From Gelidibacter gilvus (GTDB lineage Bacteria > Bacteroidota > Bacteroidia > Flavobacteriales > Flavobacteriaceae): DNA of 64,000 nt. The stretch covers positions 1 through 64,000 of the forward strand of contig NZ_SDDZ01000007.1 in assembly GCF_004115975.1 (NCBI RefSeq), read 5' to 3'. Shown piece by piece: positions 35,856 through 45,402 of this stretch (its first letter is position 1; each line of letters opens with the position of its first letter). A program made the position numbers and the translations under genes. The notes beneath the pieces are model-generated. The model did not search any database. It had not been told where the DNA came from and worked only from the letters and a program-made list of their open reading frames with translations.

Positions 35856-37160
35856 TTAATCGTCATCCGTATTATCAATCACTCCAAAAAGCGAACTACC
35901 AAATATCAACAAAATAATACCATAATGCATCAAATAGCTCACAAAGTGACCTATTACTGCGCCTTTAACGCCAAAAATATCAATCAAATAAACACTGGAC
36001 AGATACATGACAATCACCAAAAACACTTCGATGATAATGAAATGTGTAAACATTCTTTTAGCGATAAATTGATAGGCAATTACTATGGAGAGCACTTTTA
36101 CAAAATCGCCCAAAAGTTGCCACATAAACAAATCCTCAGTGGGCTTAAAGGCGTCAGAAAACATAAGAGGCACCAAAAAAGAACGCAACAGATAAATAAT
36201 GACCAGTCCAATTCCAAAGATGGGCATTGCCGATTTATAAAAACTGAAGACTTCCAACCTGAATTCTTTTCTGCTCTCAATTTCACTGAATCGAGGTAAA
36301 ACATATAAGGTGAGCAACGAGTTGATAAACATCAGGTAGTAATCGGAAATACGTTGCATGGCTTCCCAATGTCCAGCTTCCTTTATTCCCACTTCATCGA
36401 TAATATAATTCCTGATCACAATGGAAACCATCGGAATGGCTATAGCAGTCACCAAAGCCATCGTAGCAAAAGGTGCAAATTTCTTCAAAACACCAAAATT
36501 GACATTTGATATTTTGATTGAAGCTACCAGACTGCGCTGGTTTACAAATCCGATAAAAGTAATCAGAAAAATAAGTGAAGGTGCGATAACTGCTGCTATC
36601 ATAGCGCCATCAATATTGTTTTGATAGATTAAAAGCAAGGTGATGGAGAGACCTAAAATCTGACCAATAATATTGATGATCAGCAAAATCTTGTACTTTG
36701 AAAACCCGTTCATAATCGCAAAACTGAACATATTCAAAGCATAAAATGGCAATGCTAGAGCCATTATTTTAATGACATAAGCATAATTATAATGGGCAGC
36801 AAATAAGAAATTATTAATGGATTCTGCATTATAATAACTCAAAAACGAGATCAGGAGCGTTGAGAAAAACCCTAAATAATACGCAGTGGATAAGGTTTGA
36901 CTTAATTTAAAAACATCATTTTTAACCTCTGCAATAGACTTGACCAAGCCATTATAAAAACCCAAAATTGAAAAGGTATGGATGGCACCCAAGAAATTCC
37001 TGAGATTACCAATAAGCGCCATGCCTTCAACACCAATAAAAACAGCTATTGCTTTAGAGGTCAGAATACCTGCAACAATCTTAGTGATGATGGTTACCGT
37101 ATTAAGATTGGCTACCTTAAACAACACATGTTCATTAATATAGTTATTGAATTTCCCCAC
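35856..37160 (-). CDS. wzx: Wzx-type polysaccharide flippase, copy 1
   Basis: A 434-residue paralogue of the next gene, sharing TSKAIAVFIG(A/V)EG(L/M)ALIGNLRNFL and WQLLGDFVKV, with about 12 membrane helices. Start is GTG at 37158-37160, directly after the aminotransferase stop codon TAA. The N-terminus aligns with copy 2. Two flippases of one subfamily in tandem are unusual, since one Wzx per glycan is the rule. Confidence 0.85.
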   Translation of the reverse strand: MGKFNNYINEHVLFKVANLNTVTIITKIVAGILTSKAIAVFIGVEGMALIGNLRNFLGAIHTFSILGFYNGLVKSIAEVKNDVFKLSQTLSTAYYLGFFSTLLISFLSYYNAESINNFLFAAHYNYAYVIKIMALALPFYALNMFSFAIMNGFSKYKILLIINIIGQILGLSITLLLIYQNNIDGAMIAAVIAPSLIFLITFIGFVNQRSLVASIKISNVNFGVLKKFAPFATMALVTAIAIPMVSIVIRNYIIDEVGIKEAGHWEAMQRISDYYLMFINSLLTLYVLPRFSEIESRKEFRLEVFSFYKSAMPIFGIGLVIIYLLRSFLVPLMFSDAFKPTEDLFMWQLLGDFVKVLSIVIAYQFIAKRMFTHFIIIEVFLVIVMYLSSVYLIDIFGVKGAVIGHFVSYLMHYGIILLIFGSSLFGVIDNTDDD

Positions 37161-38285
37161 TTAATACGCGTTCAAAACGTTAATAACTGTAGAAATCTCA
37201 TCCTCGCTCATAACTGGACTCATAGGAATGCTAATGATGGTTTTATGGATTTTTTCGGTAATGGGAAAAAGTTCTTCGTTAAACATTGACAAAGCATTTT
37301 GTTGGTGTGGCGGAATCGGATAATGGATCAAATATCCAATATCATGAGCGTGTAAATAAGCTTCAAAATCTGCGCGATCTATAACTCGAATCACAAACAC
37401 ATGAAACACATGATCATTTTCACAACTATAAAACGGCAGGATCAACTTTTTATTTTTAATCTCCTGAAGATAGCGTTTGCCAATGGATCGGCGCTTGCTA
37501 TTGTCTTCATCAAGATGTTTTAATTTGATATTCAAAAATGCCGCTTGAAGTTCATCCAACCGACTGTTAACTCCTGCAATCTCGTTCACATATTTTTTAG
37601 AACTCCCATAATTACGCATCAGTTTGACGGTTTGTGCTAAATCCTCATCATTGGTGGTGACCGCTCCGGCATCTCCCAAAGCACCTAAATTTTTAGTCGG
37701 ATAAAAACTAAATGCAGCTGCATCCCCTAAGTTGCCCGATTTACGGATTTTGGAATTTGGAGTTTTAACATTAAGATTTGCAACAGCACCATGCGCCTGT
37801 GCAGCATCCTCAATCACCAGTAAACCCTCTGACTTAGCAAGAGCATTAATCGCATTCATATCAGCCAGCTGACCATAGAGATGCACGACCAAGATTGCTT
37901 TTGTGTTTGGAGTAATGTGTTTTGTTATTTCTTCAGGTGAAATATTATAGGTTTCAAGATCAGGCTCGACCAATACTGGTTTCAAACCTGCATTGATAAC
38001 AGAAAGAATTGAAGCAATATACGTATTGGCAGGTACGATGACCTCATCATTGCGTTGCAACTTTCCTAAATGGATATAACTTTTAAAAATCAAGGTCAAA
38101 GCATCCAATCCGTTGGCGGTTCCAATACAATAATTAGTGCCGCAATATGAGGCGAAATCAGCTTCAAATCGCTCCACTTCACTTCCTAAAATATAATATC
38201 CTGAATTTAGAAAACTCCTAAACCGCTCTTGAAAATGGATTTCAAAACGTGCATTAATTTTATGAAGATCTAGAAACTTTATCAT
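37161..38285 (-). CDS. DegT/DnrJ/EryC1 aminotransferase (FdtB-like)
   Basis: A 374-residue fold-type I PLP sugar aminotransferase. The PLP lysine lies in [17 protein letters not shown], and the [12 protein letters not shown] and [11 protein letters not shown] motifs bind the cofactor. With the FdtA-like ketoisomerase in the locus it probably makes a dTDP-3-amino-3,6-dideoxyhexose. Its start overlaps the upstream transferase gene by 4 bases (ATGA). Confidence 0.9.
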   Translation of the reverse strand: MIKFLDLHKINARFEIHFQERFRSFLNSGYYILGSEVERFEADFASYCGTNYCIGTANGLDALTLIFKSYIHLGKLQRNDEVIVPANTYIASILSVINAGLKPVLVEPDLETYNISPEEITKHITPNTKAILVVHLYGQLADMNAINALAKSEGLLVIEDAAQAHGAVANLNVKTPNSKIRKSGNLGDAAAFSFYPTKNLGALGDAGAVTTNDEDLAQTVKLMRNYGSSKKYVNEIAGVNSRLDELQAAFLNIKLKHLDEDNSKRRSIGKRYLQEIKNKKLILPFYSCENDHVFHVFVIRVIDRADFEAYLHAHDIGYLIHYPIPPHQQNALSMFNEELFPITEKIHKTIISIPMSPVMSEDEISTVINVLNAY

Positions 38286-39259
38286 TTGAGCACAGATTTC
38301 AATGCGTTATAGTTTTTGGTGTCGATTTTATAAAAATCCTGAGTCATCGTTCTCGCACCGAATCCTTCTTTCCAGAATTGCAGTCCGGCATTCATATTTT
38401 TTCCATTATTTTCGTTGGAGGTTCCAAAATCAAAATAGCGCTTTTTGTCATAGACCTTATTGATCAAATAATCGTGTAAGGCATCCAAACTTCCTAAGGT
38501 GTTTTTGTCGTCATTTCCTGAAATATATTGGCAATGTGCGACATTTTTAGTTTCAAAGATCGTCGCTCCAGCAACAATCTTGCCCTGGTGGTACACGTTA
38601 AATTGATGAATATTATTTGGAAATTTTTCTTTTAGGTATTCTATTTCCTCCAGTGAATGCACTGGATTCGCGTTGTGCTTTTTGTCCAAATTAGGTTGTA
38701 GAATCGCATTCCAAAAGTTTTCAAAGTCATTAGTGGCTTCAATTGTTAATGCATGTTTCTGTGCGCGTTTTATCCCCTCAAGCCTGCTGCCTGAAAACTT
38801 CAATTTATTCTGGTTATCAATCACTGAAAGTGTATCTCTTCGTATCAATTTGGCTTTTAGAATAAAGTTCAAATAATGGATTTCTTGTGAAGGAATCTGA
38901 TGATAAATCGATGGAATTTCCTTTATATAAAGTGTTGTGATATTTTTTTCGTATAAAAATTTCAACAGCATTTCAAAACTGTGCAAAACGTTTTCAAATC
39001 GACTATTTTTTGATAATACCAATCCGCCATAAGTCAGTCCTTGATGCGAATGAATTTCATCTCCCACTCTATTGGCAGGTAATAATGCAACCAACTTTTC
39101 CTTCTTATAAACCATCAAAGAAAAGTCTTCAAACCGATCTTGATGATACTCCATGAAATCACGGTAGAACAAGAACGTCGCATTTTTGGAAGACGCTACG
39201 AAGTTGTCCCAATCCGACTTGAATTTGGGCTGATATTGTTCAATGGAATACGCTTTCAA
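38282..39259 (-). CDS. FemAB/GNAT-like N-acyltransferase
   Basis: A 325-residue protein of the GNAT fold, like Acetyltransf_6/FemAB proteins of glycan loci. Hallmarks are the N-terminal [54 protein letters not shown], and the terminal [27 protein letters not shown]. The start is TTG at 39257-39259: a stop codon lies two codons upstream and no in-frame ATG is near. It is the first gene of a five-gene minus-strand operon down to 33961. It may acylate the amino sugar. Confidence 0.8.
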   Translation of the reverse strand: MKAYSIEQYQPKFKSDWDNFVASSKNATFLFYRDFMEYHQDRFEDFSLMVYKKEKLVALLPANRVGDEIHSHQGLTYGGLVLSKNSRFENVLHSFEMLLKFLYEKNITTLYIKEIPSIYHQIPSQEIHYLNFILKAKLIRRDTLSVIDNQNKLKFSGSRLEGIKRAQKHALTIEATNDFENFWNAILQPNLDKKHNANPVHSLEEIEYLKEKFPNNIHQFNVYHQGKIVAGATIFETKNVAHCQYISGNDDKNTLGSLDALHDYLINKVYDKKRYFDFGTSNENNGKNMNAGLQFWKEGFGARTMTQDFYKIDTKNYNALKSVLK

Positions 39260-39398
39260 TGGTCATTGAGGATTAAAAGTTTTAAGAATAAAATTGGCTT
39301 CCAAAATACAATATTTTTAATGAAGCCATTCTTTTACTTCTGATTATTCCTTTGAATCGAAACGATTTGATGTTGAAGCATTTATTGGCAGAAATAAA

Positions 39399-39428
39399 AA
39401 AAAGGAACTCCGTTTGGAATTCCTTTTT
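39399..39428 (-). terminator. Intrinsic terminator after typA
   Basis: AAAAAGGAACTCC (39399-39411) pairs with GGAATTCCTTTTT (39416-39428) with one mismatch and a 4-base loop. It begins 23 bases after the typA stop. Confidence 0.75.
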
Positions 39429-39451
39429 GATACTATTTCAATTCGAAACTA

Positions 39452-41251
39452 TTAGTTCGACTTATTTCTTTTACGTTCTGTTTCCGTCAATAAAATTTTA
39501 CGCAAACGGATATGGTGTGGCGTGACCTCAACATATTCGTCTTTTTGGATATATTCCAAAGCTTCTTCCAATGAGAATTTTATCGCTGGAATAATACGCG
39601 CTTTATCATCAGTACCTGAAGAACGAACGTTACTCATTTTCTTGGTTTTTGTGACGTTAACCGCCATATCATCACCACGAGAATTTTCCCCGATCACTTG
39701 ACCTTCATAAATATCTTCTCCCGGATCGATGAAAAACTTACCTCTATCCTGTAATTTATCAATAGAATACGGAATTGCTTGACCTTTCTCCATAGAAACC
39801 AACGATCCGTTTTGACGTTCTGGAATACCACCTTTAAGCGGTTGGTATTCTACAAAACGATGTGTCATGATCGCTTCACCCGCCGTAGCTGTTAATAATT
39901 GGTTACGCAATCCGATAATACCACGAGATGGAATTAAGAATTTACATACCATACGATCGCCTTTAGCTTCCATACTTAACATTTCACCTTTACGGATGGT
40001 CACCATTTCTATAGCTTTACCAGATACATTTTCCGGCAAATCAATAGTCATTTCTTCAATAGGCTCACATTTAACACCATCAACTTCTTTAATGATTACC
40101 TGAGGTTGACCAATTTGAAGCTCATACCCTTCACGACGCATGGTTTCAATCAATACAGACAAATGCAATACACCACGACCAAACACTAAAAACTTATCAG
40201 CACTATCCGTAGCGTTGACACGTAGTGCCAAATTTTTCTCAAGTTCTCTTGTCAAACGGTCTTTAATATGTCGAGACGTAACAAACTTACCATCCTTACC
40301 AAAAAATGGCGAATCGTTAATGGTAAACAACATACTCATGGTTGGTTCATCAATCGCAATAGATTCCAATCCTTCCGGATTTTCATAATCGGCAATGGTA
40401 TCACCAATATCAAATCCTTCAAGTCCTACCAAAGCACAGATATCTCCAGCTTGTACTTCTTCTACTTTTCTACGACCTACACCTTCAAAAACATGAAGTT
40501 CCTTAATTTTGGATTTCACGATTTTTCCATCGCGTTTCACCAAAGAAATGTTCATTCCAGTTTTTAAAATCCCACGTTGTAAACGTCCGATAGCAATTCT
40601 ACCAGTAAATGATGAATAGTCTAAAGACGTGATCAACATCTGGGTAGTTCCCTCTTCAACTTCCATTGACGGGATATGTTCGATAACCATGTCCAATAAA
40701 GGCTCTATGGAATCGGTTGGTTTTCTCCAATCTGTGCTCATCCAATTGTTTTTGGCAGACCCATAAACGACAGGGAAGTCCAATTGCCACTCTTCAGCGC
40801 CCAATTCGAACATTAAATCAAAAACAGCCTCGTGCACCTCATCGGGAGTACAGTTCTCCTTGTCAACTTTATTGACCACAACGCAAGGTTTCAAACCTAG
40901 ATCAAGTGCTTTTTGAAGCACAAAACGCGTTTGTGGCATTGGGCCTTCAAAGGCATCGACCAAAAGCAAAACGCCATCAGCCATGTTCAATACACGCTCC
41001 ACTTCACCGCCAAAATCCGCGTGACCTGGAGTATCAATAACATTAATTTTTGTGTCCTTGTAAGTTACAGCAATGTTTTTAGAGGTAATAGTAATGCCTC
41101 TTTCACGCTCCAAATCGTTATTGTCAAGGAATAAATCACCCGTATTTTCGCTTTCACGAAACGTGTGACAATGGTACATAATCTTATCAACCAAGGTGGT
41201 TTTACCGTGGTCAACGTGTGCAATAATTGCAATATTTTTTATCTTAGCCAT
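39452..41251 (-). CDS. typA: Translational GTPase TypA/BipA
   Basis: A 599-residue translational GTPase. G1 is AHVDHGKTT (11-19). G2 is RGITITS, G3 [16 protein letters not shown] and G4 [11 protein letters not shown]-like domains II, III and V follow, and the C-terminal TypA-specific domain ends in [13 protein letters not shown]. TypA binds ribosomes and assists assembly under stress. A -7 box (TACATTTG) is upstream and a terminator downstream, so it is a single-gene unit. Confidence 0.97.
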   Translation of the reverse strand: MAKIKNIAIIAHVDHGKTTLVDKIMYHCHTFRESENTGDLFLDNNDLERERGITITSKNIAVTYKDTKINVIDTPGHADFGGEVERVLNMADGVLLLVDAFEGPMPQTRFVLQKALDLGLKPCVVVNKVDKENCTPDEVHEAVFDLMFELGAEEWQLDFPVVYGSAKNNWMSTDWRKPTDSIEPLLDMVIEHIPSMEVEEGTTQMLITSLDYSSFTGRIAIGRLQRGILKTGMNISLVKRDGKIVKSKIKELHVFEGVGRRKVEEVQAGDICALVGLEGFDIGDTIADYENPEGLESIAIDEPTMSMLFTINDSPFFGKDGKFVTSRHIKDRLTRELEKNLALRVNATDSADKFLVFGRGVLHLSVLIETMRREGYELQIGQPQVIIKEVDGVKCEPIEEMTIDLPENVSGKAIEMVTIRKGEMLSMEAKGDRMVCKFLIPSRGIIGLRNQLLTATAGEAIMTHRFVEYQPLKGGIPERQNGSLVSMEKGQAIPYSIDKLQDRGKFFIDPGEDIYEGQVIGENSRGDDMAVNVTKTKKMSNVRSSGTDDKARIIPAIKFSLEEALEYIQKDEYVEVTPHHIRLRKILLTETERKRNKSN

Positions 41252-41648
41252 ATATATGGTGCTTTTTTTCAGCGTGCAAATGTACGTTATTTTTTTTTCA
41301 CACAGCTTTTTAGTGCTTTGAGATTTTCAGATTTCTCCATTAGGAGTTTAGAATGAAGCTGGTTATATCCTTATACCAACTATTTAAGGTCCTAATTTTA
41401 GTAGGTTAAACCCAAAATTTATGCCGATTTTAGATCGTTAATAAAATGTTATAATTGAAAAAATCCAGACTTTCAAGTGGTATCTTTCCTTTTAGAATTG
41501 ATTAATAGTAAATAGCCATTCCACATCCGATCTAAATCATTGGCAATTTACATCTGATAGTTTACTATTTCAAACACCTGTTCATCTTAGCAAAATAACC
41601 ATTGTTTTTTTTGATAGGTACAGGGATTAGAAGTTTTACAATTTACAG
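41252..41648. other. 397-base intergenic region
   Basis: The region separates typA from a divergent small membrane-protein gene. The typA -7 box is at 41277-41284. Nothing else recognisable was seen; the sequence is AT-rich with no repeats or long hairpins. Confidence 0.5.
41277..41284 (-). promoter_or_regulatory. -7 box (TACATTTG) before typA
   Basis: TACATTTG on the minus strand fits TAnnTTTG, 25 bases before the typA start. A GTG takes the place of TTG in the -33 region. Confidence 0.45.
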
Positions 41649-42008
41649 ATGAAAACACTTAGAACATACTCAAAATTCATCCCCTACCTCTATTTTATTG
41701 CAGTAATTATCTATTGGTTTACTGACGTTAACAGAAGTGAAGGCCTTACAGCCTATCCAATATTATTGTTTGGAATCCCATTTTTATGGCAGCTGATAAA
41801 ACCTAATGAGAAGCTTAATTTTTCTTTGGGAATCACATTCGTCTGTCTTTCCTCCTATATAATATTGGCTTATTTATCAGATCTCCTAAACATCGTGAAT
41901 ATTTCTTATGAAACCAAACGCTTCCTAATTATGGGATGGTTTTTTGTTGTTGGTAATTTTGTGATGGCGCTCTGGATGATTCGCAACAGCATCAGGAAGG
42001 TATTTTAG
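41649..42008 (+). CDS. Small integral membrane protein
   Basis: A 119-residue protein with four hydrophobic segments: FIPYLYFIAVIIYWF, AYPILLFGIPFLWQLI, FSLGITFVCLSSYIILAYL and FLIMGWFFVVGNFVMALWMI. It ends with a short basic tail. I do not recognise the family, and no conserved charged motif suggests transport. It is transcribed towards kdsA, but a 261-base gap with a promoter box separates them. Confidence 0.7.
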   Translation: MKTLRTYSKFIPYLYFIAVIIYWFTDVNRSEGLTAYPILLFGIPFLWQLIKPNEKLNFSLGITFVCLSSYIILAYLSDLLNIVNISYETKRFLIMGWFFVVGNFVMALWMIRNSIRKVF

Positions 42009-42240
42009 ACAGATAGCGGATGGCACCGCTGTTAGCGCAATAAGATTGAATTTTTAGAAGATTTAAAATTCTCAGTTTGCTCAATTCCTATCTTAACTCT
42101 CTAATGGACACTAACGAAAAACACTGTAGAAACCTTTGATCGAAAACATCAAAAAGCGATACGCGCCATAAGAAAAACAGCAACATATCTAACATTAAAA
42201 TTCCATATCCCACAAGAACAACTTCGTGCATTATTTTCCG

Positions 42241-42248
42241 TAACTTTG
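42241..42248 (+). promoter_or_regulatory. -7 box (TAACTTTG) before kdsA
   Basis: TAACTTTG fits TAnnTTTG and ends 21 bases before the kdsA start. The -33 element is not clear. Confidence 0.5.
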
Positions 42249-42269
42249 CATTTTTAAATTAATAAGCAA

Positions 42270-43088
42270 ATGACTCTCAAAGACGTTCCAAAATTAAAAC
42301 ATACAACAGCTAATAATTTCTTTTTATTATGTGGCCCATGTGCCATTGAAGGTGAAGAAATGGCGCTTCGCATTGCTGAAAAAGTCTTAGCAATCACTGA
42401 TAAATTACAAATTCCTTATGTCTTTAAAGGGAGTTTTAAAAAAGCAAATCGCAGTAGAATAGATAGTTTTACGGGAATCGGCGATGAGAAAGCACTTAAA
42501 ATACTCCTCAAGGTTTCTGAAACTTTTGACATCCCAACAGTAACTGATATTCACGAAATTTCCGATGCCGCCATGGCAGCAGAATATGTGGATGTTTTAC
42601 AAATTCCGGCTTTTTTGGTAAGACAAACAGATTTGGTTGTAGCAGCCGCAGAAACCGGAAAAGTGGTCAACCTTAAGAAAGGGCAGTTTATGAGTCCGGA
42701 AGCCATGAAGCACGCGGTCCAGAAAGTGAAGGATGCCGGCAATGAGAAAGTTTGGATCACGGACAGAGGTACGATGTTTGGCTATCAGGACATGATTGTG
42801 GATTTTAGAGGTATTCCTACCATGCGCGAATATGCACCAACGATTTTGGATGTCACCCACTCTTTGCAACAACCCAACCAAAGCATCGGTATTACCGGAG
42901 GGCGGCCTGATATGATTGAAACAATTGCTAGAGCTGGCGTTGTAAATAATGTGGATGGTTTGTTTATTGAAACACATTTCGATCCTGCAAATGCCAAAAG
43001 TGATGGCGCCAACATGCTCCACTTAGACAATTTGGAAAAACTACTCACTAATTTAGTGGCCATTAGACAAACAATTAATAGTTTATAA
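42270..43088 (+). CDS. kdsA: 3-deoxy-8-phosphooctulonate synthase (KdsA)
   Basis: A 272-residue DAHP/KDO8P-synthase family enzyme. It condenses phosphoenolpyruvate with arabinose-5-phosphate to KDO-8-phosphate for the lipopolysaccharide inner core. GPCAIEG (22-28), KANRSRIDSFTGIG, VVNLKKGQFMSPEAM and FGYQDMIVDFRGIP are KdsA motifs. C24 in CGPCAIE, with later His, Glu and Asp in DVTHSLQ, FIETHFDP and KSDGANML, marks the metal-dependent type, unlike E. coli KdsA, which has Asn there. It lies 9 bases before the barrel-protein gene, probably in one transcript. Confidence 0.95.
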   Translation: MTLKDVPKLKHTTANNFFLLCGPCAIEGEEMALRIAEKVLAITDKLQIPYVFKGSFKKANRSRIDSFTGIGDEKALKILLKVSETFDIPTVTDIHEISDAAMAAEYVDVLQIPAFLVRQTDLVVAAAETGKVVNLKKGQFMSPEAMKHAVQKVKDAGNEKVWITDRGTMFGYQDMIVDFRGIPTMREYAPTILDVTHSLQQPNQSIGITGGRPDMIETIARAGVVNNVDGLFIETHFDPANAKSDGANMLHLDNLEKLLTNLVAIRQTINSL

Positions 43089-43097
43089 TACTTTTAA

Positions 43098-43961
43098 ATG
43101 TTTAAAAAAATTCACACACCACTAGTTGGTGTACTACTTTTTTTGCTCACATTCAATACTTATTCACAAGACATTACAGAACCTATAAGGTACACAGCAA
43201 CCAACAAAGGCAAGTTTTTTGTGAGCTGGGGTGGAAACAGGGCAGCGTTTACAAATTCTGATATCACCTTCAAAGGAGAGGATTACAATTTTACCATAAA
43301 AGATGTTACGGCAGAGGACAAACCAAAAGGTTGGCACTTAGATTATATCAATCCAACACGTATTACCATCCCGCAGACCAACTTTAAATTGGGCTATTTT
43401 ATTTCAGATAATTACTCCATAGCCATTGGAATGGACCATATGAAGTATGTCATGCCCAAAGATAAAATAAGAGTGGTTGATGGCTATATCAATTTGCCTT
43501 CTGATGATGTAGGATCGGTATTTAACGGCGTTTATTACAATCAGAATTTTTTGATTTCTGAAGATTTTTTACAGTTTGAACATACTGACGGCCTAAATTA
43601 TGTGTACCTAGAATTTGCCCGACATGATGATATCTCCTCACTTTTCAACATTCAAAATACCGATAAATTCCAGATAAACATCACAGAGGGCGTTGGCGCA
43701 GGCATTCTTTATCCAAAAACCAACACGACCCTTTTTGACAGAGATCGTTATGATGAATTTCATGTTTCCGGATATGGCTTTTCAATTGCTGCCGGCTTGA
43801 ACTTGACCTTCTTTAAGCACTTTTTTATTCAAGGCGATCTGAGAGGCGGGTATATCAATATGGGCAATATTAGAACCACCCAAAATGCAAACGAAGGCGC
43901 TTCACAATACTTTTTCTTTGGGGAGAGCGTTTTTAGCCTAGGTGGAAAATTTAGAATTTAG
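43098..43961 (+). CDS. Outer-membrane beta-barrel protein
   Basis: A 287-residue exported protein with signal peptide MFKKIHTPLVGVLLFLLTFNTYSQ and alternating aromatic beta strands, ending in SVFSLGGKFRI, which suits an OMP-type small barrel. Sequences such as VGAGILYPKTNT and FHVSGYGFSIAAGLNLTFFKHFFIQGDLRGGYI are typical strands. The family is not one I can name. It is downstream of kdsA, so it may be co-expressed with envelope biogenesis. One base separates its stop from the GNAT start. Confidence 0.75.
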   Translation: MFKKIHTPLVGVLLFLLTFNTYSQDITEPIRYTATNKGKFFVSWGGNRAAFTNSDITFKGEDYNFTIKDVTAEDKPKGWHLDYINPTRITIPQTNFKLGYFISDNYSIAIGMDHMKYVMPKDKIRVVDGYINLPSDDVGSVFNGVYYNQNFLISEDFLQFEHTDGLNYVYLEFARHDDISSLFNIQNTDKFQINITEGVGAGILYPKTNTTLFDRDRYDEFHVSGYGFSIAAGLNLTFFKHFFIQGDLRGGYINMGNIRTTQNANEGASQYFFFGESVFSLGGKFRI

Positions 43962-43962
43962 A

Positions 43963-44427
43963 ATGATACAAATTAGAGAAGCAACCTTAGAAGACATTCC
44001 TTATATCACGACTATTTTTAGGGATTCCATCACGCATGTCAATGCAAAGGATTATTCTGAAAAGCAAATACGCGTCTGGACATCAGGTGCATTGGACATC
44101 GATATATGGAAGGACCGCATTATGAATTCCTATTTTATTGTTGCCGAATTAAAAGACACTGTCGTAGGATTTGCCTACCTCACCAAAGGCAATTATTTTG
44201 ACGGGCTCTATGTTCATAAAGATCATTTGCGACGAGGATTTGGGATCAAATTGATGCGAATCATTGAATCTCAAGCCTTGGCAAAGGGCTATGAAGTTCT
44301 CAAAGCCGATGTTAGCATTACGTCCCTTCCATTTTTTGAAGACCAATATTACCTCGTTGAAAAGAAGCAAAAGAAAAACTATAAAGGTCTGGCCTTTGAA
44401 ATTTATAAGGTATATAAAGAATTGTAA
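43963..44427 (+). CDS. GNAT family N-acetyltransferase
   Basis: A 154-residue acetyltransferase that starts at the ATG immediately after the barrel-protein stop. IREATLEDIPYITTIF at the N-terminus, then DGLYVHKDHLRRGFGIKLMRII with the (R/Q)xxGxG/A acetyl-CoA loop, identify the family. It resembles the small YafP/ElaA-like group. The substrate is unknown. It should be co-translated with the preceding gene. Confidence 0.88.
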   Translation: MIQIREATLEDIPYITTIFRDSITHVNAKDYSEKQIRVWTSGALDIDIWKDRIMNSYFIVAELKDTVVGFAYLTKGNYFDGLYVHKDHLRRGFGIKLMRIIESQALAKGYEVLKADVSITSLPFFEDQYYLVEKKQKKNYKGLAFEIYKVYKEL

Positions 44428-44444
44428 ATTTCACTACCTTCTGA

Positions 44445-44924
44445 ATGCCAAAAATCATTTTAACCACGACTATAAAGGCAGATAAATTAATCGTTTTTGA
44501 TTTGGCCCGCAGTATTGATCTCCATAAAATATCAACTGAAAACACAAAGGAAACCGCCATTTCTGGAAGAACGAGCGGACTCATAATTTTAAATGAATCG
44601 GTGGTCTGGCGTGCCAAGCATTTTGGATTTTATCATATTTTGACCTCTAAAATAACAGCGTATAATTTCCCAAATTATTTTACAGATGAAATGGTCACTG
44701 GTATTTTTAAAAGTTTTAAACATGAGCATCATTTTAAAGATATTCATGGTGTTACAGTCATGACGGACATATTCAGTTTTGTGTCGCCTTTTGGCATTTT
44801 AGGTAAATTGGCCAACTACCTATTCCTTAAAAAATACATGACCAATTTTCTTAGAGATCGAAATCAAGTTATTAAGGAATTTGCAGAATCTAATAAATGG
44901 AAAACTGTTCTTCAAAAAAACTAA
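44445..44924 (+). CDS. SRPBCC family protein
   Basis: A 159-residue protein with the START/SRPBCC ligand-binding pattern: a beta strand start KIILTTTIKADKLIVFDLARSIDLH, then RTSGLIILNESVVWRAKHFGFYHILTSKI, and a final long helix (FGILGKLANYLFLKKYMTNFLRDRNQ). Relatives are annotated as cell-division-inhibitor-like proteins on weak grounds. No ligand can be inferred. It follows the GNAT gene by 17 bases. Confidence 0.8.
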   Translation: MPKIILTTTIKADKLIVFDLARSIDLHKISTENTKETAISGRTSGLIILNESVVWRAKHFGFYHILTSKITAYNFPNYFTDEMVTGIFKSFKHEHHFKDIHGVTVMTDIFSFVSPFGILGKLANYLFLKKYMTNFLRDRNQVIKEFAESNKWKTVLQKN

Positions 44925-45250
44925 GTCAGAAATTTAAATTCCCTAAAGTGATAGGCTTGTTTAAGCATTTCAATCACGACCACATCATCAATATCATTTA
45001 AAGTTGTATAACGCAGCGACTTCATCCGTTTCCGCTTATCTGCCACCAGCAATTCTGTGCATTTCATAAAACGTGCTGCATTCCAAAACACCAAATCCAC
45101 ATAACCCTTGCTTTGGTTTATATAGCAAATGGGACGCTTGTCCACATAAAAAAACGGTAAATGCCACTTAAATAATAACTCACTATCAGGAATAGTTACC
45201 TCAACCAGCAGTTGTGTGTAATGTCTCCCATTTCGGGAAAAATTAATCTC
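44921..45250 (-). pseudogene. DUF1801-like gene lacking its 5' end
   Basis: The 74 codons after the GTG at 45143-45145 match the C-terminal half of DUF1801-type proteins (PICYINQSKGYVDLVFWNAARF, RKRMKSLRY). The frame stays open 35 codons further upstream and still reads as the same family (PDSELLFKWHLPFFYVD). It then runs into a stop (TAA at 45251-45253) with no ATG, GTG or TTG in between. About 20-25 N-terminal residues expected for the family are missing. A frame-disrupting deletion, or very unusual initiation at ATT, are the possible explanations. The parDE module lies directly behind this broken end. Confidence 0.6.
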
Positions 45251-45354
45251 TTAAAGCTTACCTTTCAAGAAAATCAAAATATAAACTGAAAATGAAAGAA
45301 CACTAAAAGTCAATTTTCAGAACACTCAAAAAACCTTATTCAAAATTTGAATAC

Positions 45355-45385
45355 TTGGATGCTTTACCAATTTTTGGTACATTTG
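45355..45385 (+). promoter_or_regulatory. Promoter of parDE
   Basis: TTG at 45355-45357, a 20-base spacer, and a perfect TACATTTG -7 box at 45378-45385 match the Bacteroidota consensus. The parD start is 17 bases beyond. Confidence 0.7.
45365..45379. promoter_or_regulatory. Palindromic operator candidate for ParD
   Basis: TACCAA and TTGGTA form a perfect 6-bp inverted repeat around TTT, overlapping the first two bases of the -7 box. ParD ribbon-helix-helix dimers bind such palindromes, so autorepression at this site is expected. Confidence 0.6.
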
Positions 45386-45402
45386 AGTAAAGTTGAAACA
45401 AA

